A stretch of 64,000 nucleotides of DNA from Bradyrhizobium sp. SSBR45G (GTDB taxonomy: Bacteria > Pseudomonadota > Alphaproteobacteria > Rhizobiales > Xanthobacteraceae), in the NCBI RefSeq assembly GCF_030159255.1, contig NZ_BSCT01000021.1, forward strand, positions 81,781 through 145,780, written 5' to 3'. The translations under genes and the position numbers were made by a program. Below, piece by piece: positions 8,931 to 18,295 of the stretch (its first letter is position 1; every line of letters begins with the position of its first letter). Below the pieces are notes generated by a model that saw only the letters and a list, made by a program, of their open reading frames with translations, was not told the origin of the DNA and did no database searches.

Positions 8931-10793
8931 ATGGGTTTGAGTTCCGCCCTCGCCACCGCGATGTCCGGCCTGCGCTCGACGCAGGCGGCGCTCTCGATCA
9001 TCTCGTCGAACGTCGCCAACGCCAACACGCCCGGCTACGTCGCGCAGAACCCGAACCAGATCGAGATCGCCAGCGGCGGCTTCGGCTCGTCGGTGACGAC
9101 GACGGGCGTCAACCGTCAGCTCGATCTGTTCGTGCAGAACCAGCTTCGCACCGAGACCTCGGGCGGGACCTACGCCAATCAGATGGCGAATATTCTGAGT
9201 CAGCTGCAGACCGTGTACGGCACGCCCGGCGGCAGCGGCACGCTCGAGACGGCGCTCAACAATTTCACGACCGCGCTGCAGTCGCTGTCGAACAATCCCA
9301 GCAACCAGTCGGCGCAATCGGTGGCGCTGTCGGCCGCGCAGGGGCTGGCGCAGCAGCTCAACTCGACCACCAAGGGCATCCAGACCCTGCGCAGCAATGT
9401 CGAGCAGGATATCGGCAACTCGGTCACGCAGGCCAATGCGGCGATCCAGCAGATCGCCACGCTCAACACGCAGCTGCAGGGCATGAACAGCTCGGACCCG
9501 CTGGCCGCGACCCTGCAGGATCAGCGCGACAACGCGATCAACACGCTCGCCAAATATGTCGACATCCGCGTCGTGTCAGACCCGACCAACGGCACCAGCG
9601 TGTTCACCAATTCTGGCGTTCAGCTGGTCGGCGCGGGGCTCAGCTCCGAGTTCACCTTCTCGTCGCCCGGGACCCTCGACGCCACCTCGCAATACAACAG
9701 CAATCCGACCAAGAACGGCGTCGGCCAGCTCAACATCAAGCTGTCCAACGGCGTCTCGCTCGACGTCGTTGCCAACAATCTCCTGAACTCCGGCCAGATC
9801 GCGGCCGACCTCAAGCTGCGCGACCAGACCCTGGTGCAGGCGCAGACCCAGGTCGACCAGCTCGCGGCCACGATGTCGTCGGCGCTGTCGGACAAGACCA
9901 CGGCCGGCACCGCGGTGACCGGTCCGCCGGCTGGTTTCGACGTCTCGACCACGGGGCTGCTGGCCGGCAACACGATCAACCTGACCTACACGGATTCGAG
10001 CAACGTCCAGCGCCAGGTCAAGATCGTCAACGTCAACGATCCCGCGGCGCTGCCGCTGCAGAATGCCACCGGCGCCAACCCGTCCTATGTCGGCGTCGAC
10101 TTCTCGCTCGGCATGGCCTCGGTGGTGTCGCAGCTCAACACCGCGCTCGGGTCAGCGCATCTGCAGTTCGCCAATCCCTCAGGCACGAATCTGCGCATCA
10201 CCGACGACGGCACCAGCCAGGCCACGGTCAAGGCGGCCTCGGCCACGACCACGGTGCAGACGCTGGCCAGCGGCAATGCGCAGCTGCCGCTGTTCACCGA
10301 TGGCGGCGCGCTCTACACCGGCGCGATCACCTCGACCGGCTCGCAGATGACCGGGCTCGCCGGCCGGCTCAACGTCAATCCGGCGCTGATCAACGATGCG
10401 ACCAAGCTGTCGACCTATTCGACCTCGCCGCAGACCGCGGCCGGCGACTCGACGCGGCCGGACTTCATCTTCGCGCAGCTGACCTCGGCGACCTTCAGCT
10501 ACTCGCCGACGACCGGCCTCGGCTCGGCGGCGCAGCCGTTCCAAGGCACGGTGTCCGGCTATCTGCAGCAGTTCGTCAGCCAGCAGGGTAGCGCGTCGAC
10601 GCTCGCCACACAGCTCAGCCAGGGGCAGAGCGTGGTCGTCAGCACGCTGAAAGAGAAGTTCAACGCGACCGCCGGGGTCAACATGGACAGCGAGATGTCC
10701 AACCTGATCCAGGTCCAGAACACCTACTCGGCCAATGCCCATATCATGTCGGTCGTACAAAGCATGATGCAGAGTCTGCTTCAGGCATTTTAG
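8931..10793 (+). CDS. flgK: Hook-filament junction protein FlgK (HAP1)
   Basis: 620 residues. N-terminus MGLSSALATAMSGLRSTQAA and SIISSNVANANTPGYVAQNP match FlgK; residues about 60-200 form the conserved D1 coiled-coil; C-terminus MDSEMSNLIQVQNTYSANAH and VQSMMQSLLQAF closes the D0/D1 bundle. It caps the hook and receives FlgL, then flagellin. The central domain (about residues 330-470) contains a beta-rich stretch with TNLRITDDGTSQATVKAAS. It starts 44 bases after flgE and ends 15 bases before flgL, so the three are co-transcribed. Confidence 0.93.
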   Translation: MGLSSALATAMSGLRSTQAALSIISSNVANANTPGYVAQNPNQIEIASGGFGSSVTTTGVNRQLDLFVQNQLRTETSGGTYANQMANILSQLQTVYGTPGGSGTLETALNNFTTALQSLSNNPSNQSAQSVALSAAQGLAQQLNSTTKGIQTLRSNVEQDIGNSVTQANAAIQQIATLNTQLQGMNSSDPLAATLQDQRDNAINTLAKYVDIRVVSDPTNGTSVFTNSGVQLVGAGLSSEFTFSSPGTLDATSQYNSNPTKNGVGQLNIKLSNGVSLDVVANNLLNSGQIAADLKLRDQTLVQAQTQVDQLAATMSSALSDKTTAGTAVTGPPAGFDVSTTGLLAGNTINLTYTDSSNVQRQVKIVNVNDPAALPLQNATGANPSYVGVDFSLGMASVVSQLNTALGSAHLQFANPSGTNLRITDDGTSQATVKAASATTTVQTLASGNAQLPLFTDGGALYTGAITSTGSQMTGLAGRLNVNPALINDATKLSTYSTSPQTAAGDSTRPDFIFAQLTSATFSYSPTTGLGSAAQPFQGTVSGYLQQFVSQQGSASTLATQLSQGQSVVVSTLKEKFNATAGVNMDSEMSNLIQVQNTYSANAHIMSVVQSMMQSLLQAF

Positions 10794-10808
10794 TGAGGCG
10801 CGTGTAAG

Positions 10809-12680
10809 ATGACGATCAGCAGTGTCAATTACGGAAGTTCTCTGCTCGGCCTGTCCGTGCGGAACATCTCCAACCAGCTCGCGGACCTCTCGACCCAGCT
10901 GTCGAGCGGGGTCAAGTCGAACCAATATGCCGGCATGGGTCCCGACGAGGGCTTTGCGATCGCGGCGCGGGCGCAGTTGTCGAACATCTCGGCGTTCACG
11001 CTCACGATGACCCACGTCAACACGGTCATCGGCGCCATGAACACGTCGCTGCAGTCGCTGTCCAAGATCGGCGACCAGGTCCAGAGCGGCGCCTCGGCGA
11101 CGCCGCAGAACCTGACCAGCACCGGCCAGACCACGGGGCAGCAGACGGCGTCGTCGAACCTGTCGGCGATCGTCGGCATCCTCAACACGCAGGTCGGCGA
11201 CCGCTTCATCTTTTCCGGCAGCGCCACCGACCGGCCGGCGGTCGCCCCCTCCGACGATATCCTCAACGGCACCAGCACCCAGGCCGGGCTGAAGCAGGTC
11301 ATCGCCGAGCGGCAGCAGGCCGATCTCGGGCTCAACGGTCTCGGCCGCCTCAACCTGTCGGCGTCGGCCACCGTGCCGATCACCTTGGCGGAGGACGTCG
11401 CCGGCTCGCCGTTCGGCTTCAAGCTCGGCGCGGTGACATCGTCGCTGACCAATGCCACCGTGACCGGGCCGTCAGGCTCGCCGGCCGGCATCTCGGTCGA
11501 TCTCACCGCCGGCAATCCCAATGCCGGTGACCAGATCAGTTTCAGCTTCAAGCTGCCTGACGGCACGTCGGATTCGATCAAGCTGACGGCCTCGACGACG
11601 ACGCCGGCGCCCGCCAACACGTTCGCGATCGGCGCCACGCCGGCGGCGACCTCGGCCAACCTCAACGCGGCGCTGAATACGGCGCTGACGACCCTGGCCA
11701 ACACCTCGCTCGTCGCCGCCTCGGCCGTGACGGCCGGCGACAATTTCTTCAACACCGCAAGCGCGGTGTCGGGAACGGTGGTCAACAACAAGGCCGCGAC
11801 GCCGGTGCCGATCACCGGCGCGACGCTGCTGTCGGGCGGCGGCGGCACGGACTCCATCGTGACCAACTTCGCCACTGGCGACACCATCACGGTGAGCGGC
11901 CAGACCATCACCTTCGTCGCTTCAGGGGCGAACGGCAACAATCAGATCAACGTCGGCGACAGCGTGCAGACGCTGCTCTCGAAGATCGACGCACTCAGCG
12001 GCACGTCGAAGGCCTCGACGGTGAGCGGCGGCGTCATCACCCTGCGTACCGACAACGCTGCGAGCTTTTCGCTGAGCAGCTCGAACGCGGGCGCCCTGTC
12101 AGCACTCGGCTTCTCGGGGACGGTGACGGCGGCAGCGCCTCCCTTGCGGGTCTCCGGCACGCCGCTGGGATCGGCGACCAGCCTCGTCAACGGCTCGACC
12201 ACCACGGTCGCCTGGTACACCGGCAACAGCAGCACGGGCACGGCGCGATCGAGCGCCACCATCCGCATCGACACCGCGCAGAGCATCCAGTTCGGTGCCC
12301 AGGCCAACGAGGCTGCGATCCGCAATCTGATGCAGCAGACCGCGGTCTACGCCGCCGTGAACACGCCACCGGCGGGAGCCAATGCCGGTCAGCAGATCGG
12401 CGCGCTCAGCGAGCGCATCGCGGCCAACCTCACGCCCCAGCTCGGCCAGCAGGCGATCTCGGACATCCAGACCGACTTCGCCAATGCCCAGATCACCATG
12501 AAGGACGCCACGGCCCGCCAGACCCAGGCCAAGGCCGCGATGCAGAGCCTCGTCGACCAGACCGAGGGCATCTCGCAGCAGGATGTGGCGAGCCAGATTC
12601 TGCAGCTGCAGACCAATCTGCAGGCGTCCTATCAGACGACCGCGATGCTGGCCCAGCTGACGCTGGTGAAGTTCCTGTAA
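10809..12680 (+). CDS. flgL: Hook-filament junction protein FlgL (HAP3)
   Basis: 623 residues, about twice the enteric FlgL. N-terminal SVRNISNQLADLSTQLSSGV and C-terminal DVASQILQLQTNLQASYQTT are the flagellin-like D0/D1 helices. The extra length is in the middle: residues about 220-310 (NPNAGDQISFSFKLPDGTS) and about 327-440 (ITGATLLSGGGGTDSIVTNF, INVGDSVQTLLSKIDALSG), the latter matching the insert of FlgE and the flagellins. FlgL joins FlgK to the filament. Last gene of the hook operon; the next operon begins 92 bases later behind a CtrA-like box. Confidence 0.92.
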   Translation: MTISSVNYGSSLLGLSVRNISNQLADLSTQLSSGVKSNQYAGMGPDEGFAIAARAQLSNISAFTLTMTHVNTVIGAMNTSLQSLSKIGDQVQSGASATPQNLTSTGQTTGQQTASSNLSAIVGILNTQVGDRFIFSGSATDRPAVAPSDDILNGTSTQAGLKQVIAERQQADLGLNGLGRLNLSASATVPITLAEDVAGSPFGFKLGAVTSSLTNATVTGPSGSPAGISVDLTAGNPNAGDQISFSFKLPDGTSDSIKLTASTTTPAPANTFAIGATPAATSANLNAALNTALTTLANTSLVAASAVTAGDNFFNTASAVSGTVVNNKAATPVPITGATLLSGGGGTDSIVTNFATGDTITVSGQTITFVASGANGNNQINVGDSVQTLLSKIDALSGTSKASTVSGGVITLRTDNAASFSLSSSNAGALSALGFSGTVTAAAPPLRVSGTPLGSATSLVNGSTTTVAWYTGNSSTGTARSSATIRIDTAQSIQFGAQANEAAIRNLMQQTAVYAAVNTPPAGANAGQQIGALSERIAANLTPQLGQQAISDIQTDFANAQITMKDATARQTQAKAAMQSLVDQTEGISQQDVASQILQLQTNLQASYQTTAMLAQLTLVKFL

Positions 12681-12697
12681 AACAACGGGGCCGGGGG

Positions 12698-12713
12698 TTA
12701 GGTTTTCGTTAAC
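12698..12713 (+). promoter_or_regulatory. CtrA-like box upstream of the glycosyltransferase operon
   Basis: TTAG-N7-TTAAC, one mismatch from the CtrA consensus TTAA-N7-TTAAC, followed by CACG. It lies 60 bases before the GTG start at 12773, so the downstream four-gene operon probably has its own promoter rather than only read-through from flgL. Confidence 0.5.
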
Positions 12714-12772
12714 CACGTCTCTTTAGGTTTTGTTCAGGTTTGGGGCGAGAGCCTCGTGTTCTGGAGGCCGAC

Positions 12773-13576
12773 GTGAGTGACGGAACCGACGAGCGAATTC
12801 ACCTGGTGATCGCAACGCCATGCTTCGGCGGCCAGGTGTCGAGCATCTATGCAAGCTCGATCTTCGCCTTGCAGCGCGAACTGCGCGCGACGTCCAACGT
12901 CGATCTCACCGTCCACATGCGCGATGGTGACGCGCTGATCACGCGGGCCAGGGCCAATCTCGTCACGTTGTTCCTCGATGATCCGACCGCGACGCATTTT
13001 CTGTTCGTCGATGCCGACATCGGCTTCACGCCCAGGCAGGTGTTCCGGCTGATCGAGTCCGGCGGCGACATTGTCGCCGGCGTCTATCCGATCAAGAAGG
13101 TCAACTGGCAGAAGGCCCGCCGCGCCATCAACGCCAACCGCATGGACGTGCCGGCGGCGTCGCTCGATTACGTGCTGGAGATCGACAATCCCGATCAGGT
13201 CGTGGTGGTCAACGGCTTCACGCGGGTGCGTTATGCCGGCACCGGCTTCCTGATGATCCGCCGCCGCGCCCTCGAGGCGATGATCGCGCATCCCGCCTAT
13301 GCGCCGCTGCAGTTCTTCCGCGAGCATTCGCAAGATGCGCTGGCCGGCAACCCAAACCGCTTTGCGCTGTTCGAATGCATGATCGATCCGGACACCGGCA
13401 CCTATCTCAGCGAGGATTTCGCGTTCTGCAGGCGATGGACCGACATCGGCGGCGAGATCTGGGCTGATCTCGACAGCCGGCTCGATCACGTCGGTCCCTC
13501 GGTCTTCCACGGCAACGTGGCCTCGCAATTCGCGTCGGCTGTGGCGGTTCCCACCGCCGCTGCAGACGCAGCCTGA
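12773..13576 (+). CDS. Glycosyltransferase-like (GT-A fold) protein
   Basis: 267 residues. It begins IHLVIATPCFGGQVSSIYAS after a short lead and has a DxD-type metal site in THFLFVDADIGFTPRQVFRL (about residues 75-95), both hallmarks of GT-A enzymes that use nucleotide sugars. The latter half holds VRYAGTGFLMIRRRALEAMI and LSEDFAFCRRWTDIGGEIWA, where ED may act as a catalytic or acceptor-binding pair. No signal peptide or membrane segment. GTG 12773 was chosen because GGAGG lies 6-10 bases upstream; an in-frame TTG at 12740 is weaker. It is 10 bases from the next gene and probably heads a four-gene operon. A flagellin or metabolite glycosylation role is inference from location. Confidence 0.72.
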   Translation: MSDGTDERIHLVIATPCFGGQVSSIYASSIFALQRELRATSNVDLTVHMRDGDALITRARANLVTLFLDDPTATHFLFVDADIGFTPRQVFRLIESGGDIVAGVYPIKKVNWQKARRAINANRMDVPAASLDYVLEIDNPDQVVVVNGFTRVRYAGTGFLMIRRRALEAMIAHPAYAPLQFFREHSQDALAGNPNRFALFECMIDPDTGTYLSEDFAFCRRWTDIGGEIWADLDSRLDHVGPSVFHGNVASQFASAVAVPTAAADAA

Positions 13577-13586
13577 CGATCGCCCC

Positions 13587-15215
13587 ATGACGACGCCTGC
13601 GACCCGGCCGGAGCTCACGACATCGTCCGGCGCCGACCGGCGCGCGCAGGGCGCGCCGACCGGCCTGCGCGATCTCTTCGCCTTGCTCGGCGATCTCCTG
13701 ATCGACGGCGGCGACAGCCGTCTCGTGCTCGATCGCCCCTGGGGCCGCAATCCCTATGGCTGCCCGCCATCGCCGGTGCCGGATCTCGTCTGCCTCTCCT
13801 CGAGCACAGCCTCGCCGATCTCCGAGCGCGCCTATGCGCGCGTCGAAATGGCGCGCGAGCAGTTGATGCATGCGGCGATCTCGCTCGGCGTCGACGAGGC
13901 GCTCGACCGCCGCACCGAGGGGATGCGTTGCGAATTGCGCGGCCATCTCGGCCTCGCCGACGACGTCGACATCGTGTTTTCGCCATCGGGCACCGACGCG
14001 CAGCTTCACGCGCTGGCGCTGGTCCGCGCGGTGCTCGGCGACAGCGTCACGAGCGTGGTCGTCGGCAGCGATCAGACCGGCAGCGGCACCGCCGCGAGCG
14101 CCCGCGGACGTCATTTCAGCGCGCGGACGGCCAGCGGTGTTGCCGTGACCAGGGACGCGCCCATCGCGGGCCTCGCGGGCGAGGCGGTGTTCCTCCCGCT
14201 GCTCGACGGAGCAGCGATGCAGCCGCGCCGCGGTGCCGATGCCGCGGTGCTCGATACGGTCGAGGCCCTCATGCGCGCCGGGCGCAACGTCCTGCTCCAG
14301 GTCATGGACGCCTCCAAGCTCGGCTGGCGCGCGCCCGGCATGGCGTGTCTGGACGAGGTGGCCCGGCGCTGGCCGGGCCGCGTCCAGGTCGTCGTCGATG
14401 CCTGCCAGACGCGGCTCGGCGCGACTCGGCTGCGCGCGCATCTCGATCGCGGGCATCTCGTGCTGATGTCCGGCTCCAAGTTCTTTGGCGGACCGGCCTT
14501 CAGCGGCGCGTTGCTCGTGCCGCGCGCAGTCGCGTCGGCCGTGCGTCGCGGCCATGCGATCGCGCCCGGATTGTTCGACTACGTCAACCGCAGCGATTGG
14601 CCGCTGGCCTGGACCGACCTGCGGGCCCGCTCGGCGCCGCGCGCCAACATCGGACAATGGCTGCGCTGGGAAGCCGCGCTGGAGGAGATTGCTGCCTATC
14701 ACGCGGTGCCCGAAACGTTCCGCCGCATGGCCATCCGCCAGCTCGGGGAAGCGATCGGCAGCCTGCTGCTTCTATCGCCGGTGCTGCGTCCGGTCGCGAC
14801 CGGTGCGGCCGCGGTCGATGAGGCCGGGGATGAATTCGGCTTCCCCACGATCTTTCCGTTCACGCTCCAGCGCGACGGCCGCCTGCTGGATCTGGGCGAG
14901 ACGCAGGCGGTGTATCGTGCGCTCCAGCACGATCTCGGCAGCCGCTTCAGCGGCCGGACCGCTGCGGTGGCCGCGCGCCAATGCCTGATCGGCCAGCCGG
15001 TGCGCATCGAGCGTGACGGCGAGGCGCCGGCCGCCGCGCTACGGCTATGCATCGGTGCGCGCGACGTCACGGACGCATGGTGCGACGACATCACCGCTGC
15101 GCGCGTCAATCTCGAATCCGACATCGATCGCATCGCCGATGTGGTCGCCAAGACAGAGCTGCTCGTGTCGGGTCTGAGCAGCCAGGATCTCAGGGACGTC
15201 TGCCATGCCAACTGA
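13587..15215 (+). CDS. Fold-type I PLP-dependent enzyme (aminotransferase class V-like)
   Basis: 542 residues. PLP signatures are visible in order: the phosphate loop VFSPSGTDAQLHALAL (about residues 130-145), the ring-contacting Asp in QVVVDACQTRLGATRLRA (about 265-283), and the Schiff-base Lys in LVLMSGSKFFGGPAFSG (about 291-307). The order and SGSKxFGGP context resemble class V aminotransferases or desulfurases. An N-terminal region of about 90 residues with GRNPYGCPPSPVP is unfamiliar, so the substrate cannot be named. It overlaps the ATP-grasp gene by 11 bases, implying translational coupling. No close characterised homologue is recognised. Confidence 0.7.
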   Translation: MTTPATRPELTTSSGADRRAQGAPTGLRDLFALLGDLLIDGGDSRLVLDRPWGRNPYGCPPSPVPDLVCLSSSTASPISERAYARVEMAREQLMHAAISLGVDEALDRRTEGMRCELRGHLGLADDVDIVFSPSGTDAQLHALALVRAVLGDSVTSVVVGSDQTGSGTAASARGRHFSARTASGVAVTRDAPIAGLAGEAVFLPLLDGAAMQPRRGADAAVLDTVEALMRAGRNVLLQVMDASKLGWRAPGMACLDEVARRWPGRVQVVVDACQTRLGATRLRAHLDRGHLVLMSGSKFFGGPAFSGALLVPRAVASAVRRGHAIAPGLFDYVNRSDWPLAWTDLRARSAPRANIGQWLRWEAALEEIAAYHAVPETFRRMAIRQLGEAIGSLLLLSPVLRPVATGAAAVDEAGDEFGFPTIFPFTLQRDGRLLDLGETQAVYRALQHDLGSRFSGRTAAVAARQCLIGQPVRIERDGEAPAAALRLCIGARDVTDAWCDDITAARVNLESDIDRIADVVAKTELLVSGLSSQDLRDVCHAN

Positions 15216-16458
15216 TCTGCTCGCACTGGCCGATGCCGCCAACGCAGGATGTGCCGAGCGGACCGGCATGGCCAAGATCGCCAAGGCCGCCTTCGACGGC
15301 GAGGACTTGAAGCCACTCTGGGCCGCGTTGCTCGGCAAGCTGCTGGAGGGCACCGCCACGCCGGGCGAGGGGCTCGATCTCGCACTGGTGGCGCAACTGA
15401 TTGGAGAGAAGTCGTCCGGCCTCGCGATCCAGCACGACGTGCTGCAGTCGCAGCAGCTCTACCGCGTCGCCGGCTGCAACCCGGCGCCGCGGCTGCGCCT
15501 GCTCGCGCTGGCGGCGTCGACCGACATGGGCAGCAATACGCCGATCGAGTTCCTGGTCGAGGACAGCGACATCGAGCTGATGCTGCTCTACGTCGTCCCG
15601 GGCGCGGAGCTGCCGGCGCCGCTGCCGGCGCATGACGTGGCCATCGTCATCGCCTCTGATTCCGAGGATTGCCAGCACGCGCTGCACGAGATCGACGCCG
15701 TCGCCGCGCGCTGGCCGCGGCCGCTGCTCAACCCGCCGCAGCGGATCTGGCATCTCGACCGCGACAAGCTGCACGCGCTGCTCGCCGGCGTCGAGGGGCT
15801 GTCGATTCCGGCGACGATCCCGGCCGACCGCGAGCGCCTGGTCGAGGTCGCGGACGAGCGCGCATGGATCGGCGATATCCACGACGCGCTCGGCTTTCCG
15901 ATCATCGTCCGGCCGCGCGGCTCGCATGCCGGCGTGGGACTCGAGAAGATCGAGGAGCCGATCGAGCTTTCGCTCTATCTCGACGAGCGCGACGAGCAGG
16001 AGTTCTTCGTCTCGCGCTTCGTCGACTATGCCAGCGAGGACGGCCAGTTCCGCAAGTACCGCATCGTGTTCGTCGACGGTGTCGCCTATGCCTGCCACAT
16101 GGCGATCGCGCGGCGCTGGGACATCTGGTACCTCAACGCCGGCATGGCGGCCAGCGAGAGCAAGCGCCTCGAAGAGGCGACCTTCATGCAGACCTTCGAC
16201 ATCGGCTTCGGTCGGCGACACCGCAGCGTGCTCGCCGCGATCGCCGAGCGGATCGGCCTGGACTACTTCATCATCGACTGTGCCGAGACCAGAGACGGTG
16301 CGCTGCTGGTGTTCGAGGCCGACAACACCGCGGTCGTGCACAACATGGATCCGCCGGATCTGTTTCCCTACAAGCCGCCGCAGATGCAGAAGATCTTCGC
16401 GGCCTTCGCTGAGTTGATTGCGAAGCGCGCCGCATCACGTGCGGAGCAGGCGGCGTGA
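15205..16458 (+). CDS. ATP-grasp ligase (RimK-like)
   Basis: 417 residues. The C-terminal 200 residues form an ATP-grasp domain: LGFPIIVRPRGSHAGVGLEK (ATP-binding strand and Gly-rich loop, about residues 231-250), EFFVSRFVDYASEDGQFRKY, and the Mg-binding LLVFEADNTAVVHNMDP (about 370-386). Such enzymes couple a carboxylate to an amine or thiol through an acyl phosphate. The first about 170 residues are helical and not a typical preATP-grasp domain. It overlaps both neighbours (11 bases upstream, GTGA overlap downstream), so it acts with two PLP enzymes. A peptide- or amide-forming step in a small-molecule pathway is the simplest inference. Confidence 0.75.
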   Translation: MPTDLLALADAANAGCAERTGMAKIAKAAFDGEDLKPLWAALLGKLLEGTATPGEGLDLALVAQLIGEKSSGLAIQHDVLQSQQLYRVAGCNPAPRLRLLALAASTDMGSNTPIEFLVEDSDIELMLLYVVPGAELPAPLPAHDVAIVIASDSEDCQHALHEIDAVAARWPRPLLNPPQRIWHLDRDKLHALLAGVEGLSIPATIPADRERLVEVADERAWIGDIHDALGFPIIVRPRGSHAGVGLEKIEEPIELSLYLDERDEQEFFVSRFVDYASEDGQFRKYRIVFVDGVAYACHMAIARRWDIWYLNAGMAASESKRLEEATFMQTFDIGFGRRHRSVLAAIAERIGLDYFIIDCAETRDGALLVFEADNTAVVHNMDPPDLFPYKPPQMQKIFAAFAELIAKRAASRAEQAA

Positions 16459-17963
16459 CCGCGGACCTGCGCAGCGATTCGTCGTTGCAGCCTGCCGAGA
16501 CGCTCGATCCGCAGGACTGGGGCGAGGTGCGCGCGCAGGGTCATCGCATGCTCGATGACATGTTCGACTACGTCGCAGGCATCCGCGACCGTCCGGTCTG
16601 GCAGCCGATGTCGCAAGACACGCGGCAGCGCTTTCGCAGCGAGCTGCCGCACGCGCCGACCGACCTTGCCGAGGTCTATCGCGACTTCAGCGAGCTCGTC
16701 GTTCCCCACGCCACCGGCAACGTGCATCCCGGCTTCATGGGCTGGGTGCATGGCGGCGGCACGGTCGTCGGCATGCTCGCCGAGATGCTGGCGGCCGGAT
16801 TGAACGCCAATCTCGGCGGCCGCGATCACGCGCCGATCGAGGTCGAGCGCCAGGTGGTCGACTGGACGCGGCAGCTGTTCGGCTTTCCGCACGGCGCCAG
16901 CGGCATCTTCGTCACCGGTACGTCGATGGCCAATCTGATGGCCGTGCTGGTTGCCCGCCGGGCCGCGCTCGGCGCGTCCGTCCGCAGCGCTGGCCTCGGC
17001 GACGCCGGCCGGCAATTGCGCGCCTACACCTCGAAAGCCGCGCATGGCTGCATCGCCAAGGCGATGGACATCTGCGGGCTGGGCAGCGATGCGCTGCGCA
17101 GCGTTGCGGTCGACGCGGCGCATCGCATCGACATCGCCGCGCTCCGTGCCGCCGTGACGGCCGACCGTGCTGCGGGCCTGCATCCGTTTCTCGTCGTCGC
17201 CTCCGCCGGGACCGTCGACATTGGCGCGATCGACGATCTGGCCGCTGTCGCCGCGCTCTGCCGCACCGAAGGCCTGTGGTTTCACGTCGACGGCGCCTTC
17301 GGCGCGCTGGCGATGCTGTCGCCGGAGCTCGCGCCGAAGCTTGCCGGCATCGCGCAGGCGGATTCGATCGCGCTCGATTTCCACAAATGGGGGCAGGTGC
17401 CCTACGACGCGGGATTCCTGCTGGTGCGCGATGGCGAGCGGCATCGTGATGCGTTCGCGTCGCCGGCGGCCTATCTGCGCCGCGAGACGCGCGGCCTCGC
17501 GGCCGGCACCGAATGGCCCTGCGATCTCGGTCCCGATCTGTCGCGCGGCTTCCGGGCGCTGAAGACCTGGTTCACGCTGCGGACGTTCGGCACCGACCGG
17601 CTCGGGCGCATGATCGCGCGGAGCTGCGAGCTGGCGCGGCATCTCGAAGCTGCTGTGCGTGCCGAGCCCGAACTCGAACTGCTCGCCCCGGTCAATCTCA
17701 ACATCGTCTGCTTCCGCTATCGGTGCGAAGATGCCGATGCGATCAATGGCGCGATCGTCGCCGACATCCATGAGGCCGGCATCGCCGCACCGTCGACCAC
17801 GATGCTCGACGGCCGGCTGGCGATCCGCGCGGCGATCGTCAACCACCGGACCGAGACGGATGACGTCGATCGGATGATGGCGGCGGTCCTGATGTTCGGC
17901 CGCCGGCGCGCGGCCGGTCTTGCGCCGCTGATCGATGTCGAGGCGCCGCCGCTCGCGCCCTGA
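16455..17963 (+). CDS. Group II PLP-dependent amino acid decarboxylase
   Basis: 502 residues. It matches the aromatic-L-amino-acid/glutamate decarboxylase family: HPGFMGWVHGGGTVVGMLAE, ASGIFVTGTSMANLMAVLVA (PLP phosphate loop), LWFHVDGAFGALAMLSPELA (conserved Asp pairing with the ring nitrogen) and ADSIALDFHKWGQVPYDAGF with the Schiff-base Lys after His. Here FHKW replaces the common PHKW. These enzymes release CO2 from an amino acid to give an amine; the amino acid is not predictable. The GTG start overlaps the ATP-grasp stop (GTGA), so translation is coupled. Last gene of the operon; no hairpin with T run follows closely. Confidence 0.85.
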   Translation: MTADLRSDSSLQPAETLDPQDWGEVRAQGHRMLDDMFDYVAGIRDRPVWQPMSQDTRQRFRSELPHAPTDLAEVYRDFSELVVPHATGNVHPGFMGWVHGGGTVVGMLAEMLAAGLNANLGGRDHAPIEVERQVVDWTRQLFGFPHGASGIFVTGTSMANLMAVLVARRAALGASVRSAGLGDAGRQLRAYTSKAAHGCIAKAMDICGLGSDALRSVAVDAAHRIDIAALRAAVTADRAAGLHPFLVVASAGTVDIGAIDDLAAVAALCRTEGLWFHVDGAFGALAMLSPELAPKLAGIAQADSIALDFHKWGQVPYDAGFLLVRDGERHRDAFASPAAYLRRETRGLAAGTEWPCDLGPDLSRGFRALKTWFTLRTFGTDRLGRMIARSCELARHLEAAVRAEPELELLAPVNLNIVCFRYRCEDADAINGAIVADIHEAGIAAPSTTMLDGRLAIRAAIVNHRTETDDVDRMMAAVLMFGRRRAAGLAPLIDVEAPPLAP

Positions 17964-18182
17964 TCGTAAACGGCCCCGGGTCGATGTTACCACCGCGCAG
18001 GCGAGCCGCGACGGCGGCGCGAACCTTTCCGAAGTTGGTTGACGCGTGGTGAAGATGCGCCCGCGTGAATGAATCTGCCTGTGTTTACAACGAGGGCGTT
18101 CACCGCTTCGCGCATCGCTACAACCTGCGCGCTCCTGACGGAGCGATTGAATCCGGACGGTGCCACAACCGCTTCAGCGTTT

Positions 18183-18295
18183 GTTAGCCACTGCCATTCA
18201 CCGTGACGCCCGTTGTCCAGGTCGCGAAGTCGACCCGGACTTCACGCTGATCTCGAAGGGATCAGGCGTTTATTTCACACCAGAAGGGTATGAAA
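18183..18295 (+). promoter_or_regulatory. fliC1 control region and untranslated leader
   Basis: The gap 17964-18295 holds no gene. GTTAGCCACT about 112 bases before the fliC1 ATG recurs at the same distance before fliC2 (20779), and the last 24 bases (TTTCACACCAGAAGGGTATG and on) are almost identical in the two. The preserved spacing suggests a promoter element plus an mRNA leader, the kind of region through which FlbT acts on flagellin mRNA in Caulobacter. No sigma-54 or clear CtrA box was found here. Confidence 0.5.

Noticed and set aside
18170..18195. Sigma-54 site before fliC1
   Set aside because: TGCCAC-N5-CTTC is the closest match, but it lacks the conserved GG and GC pairs.
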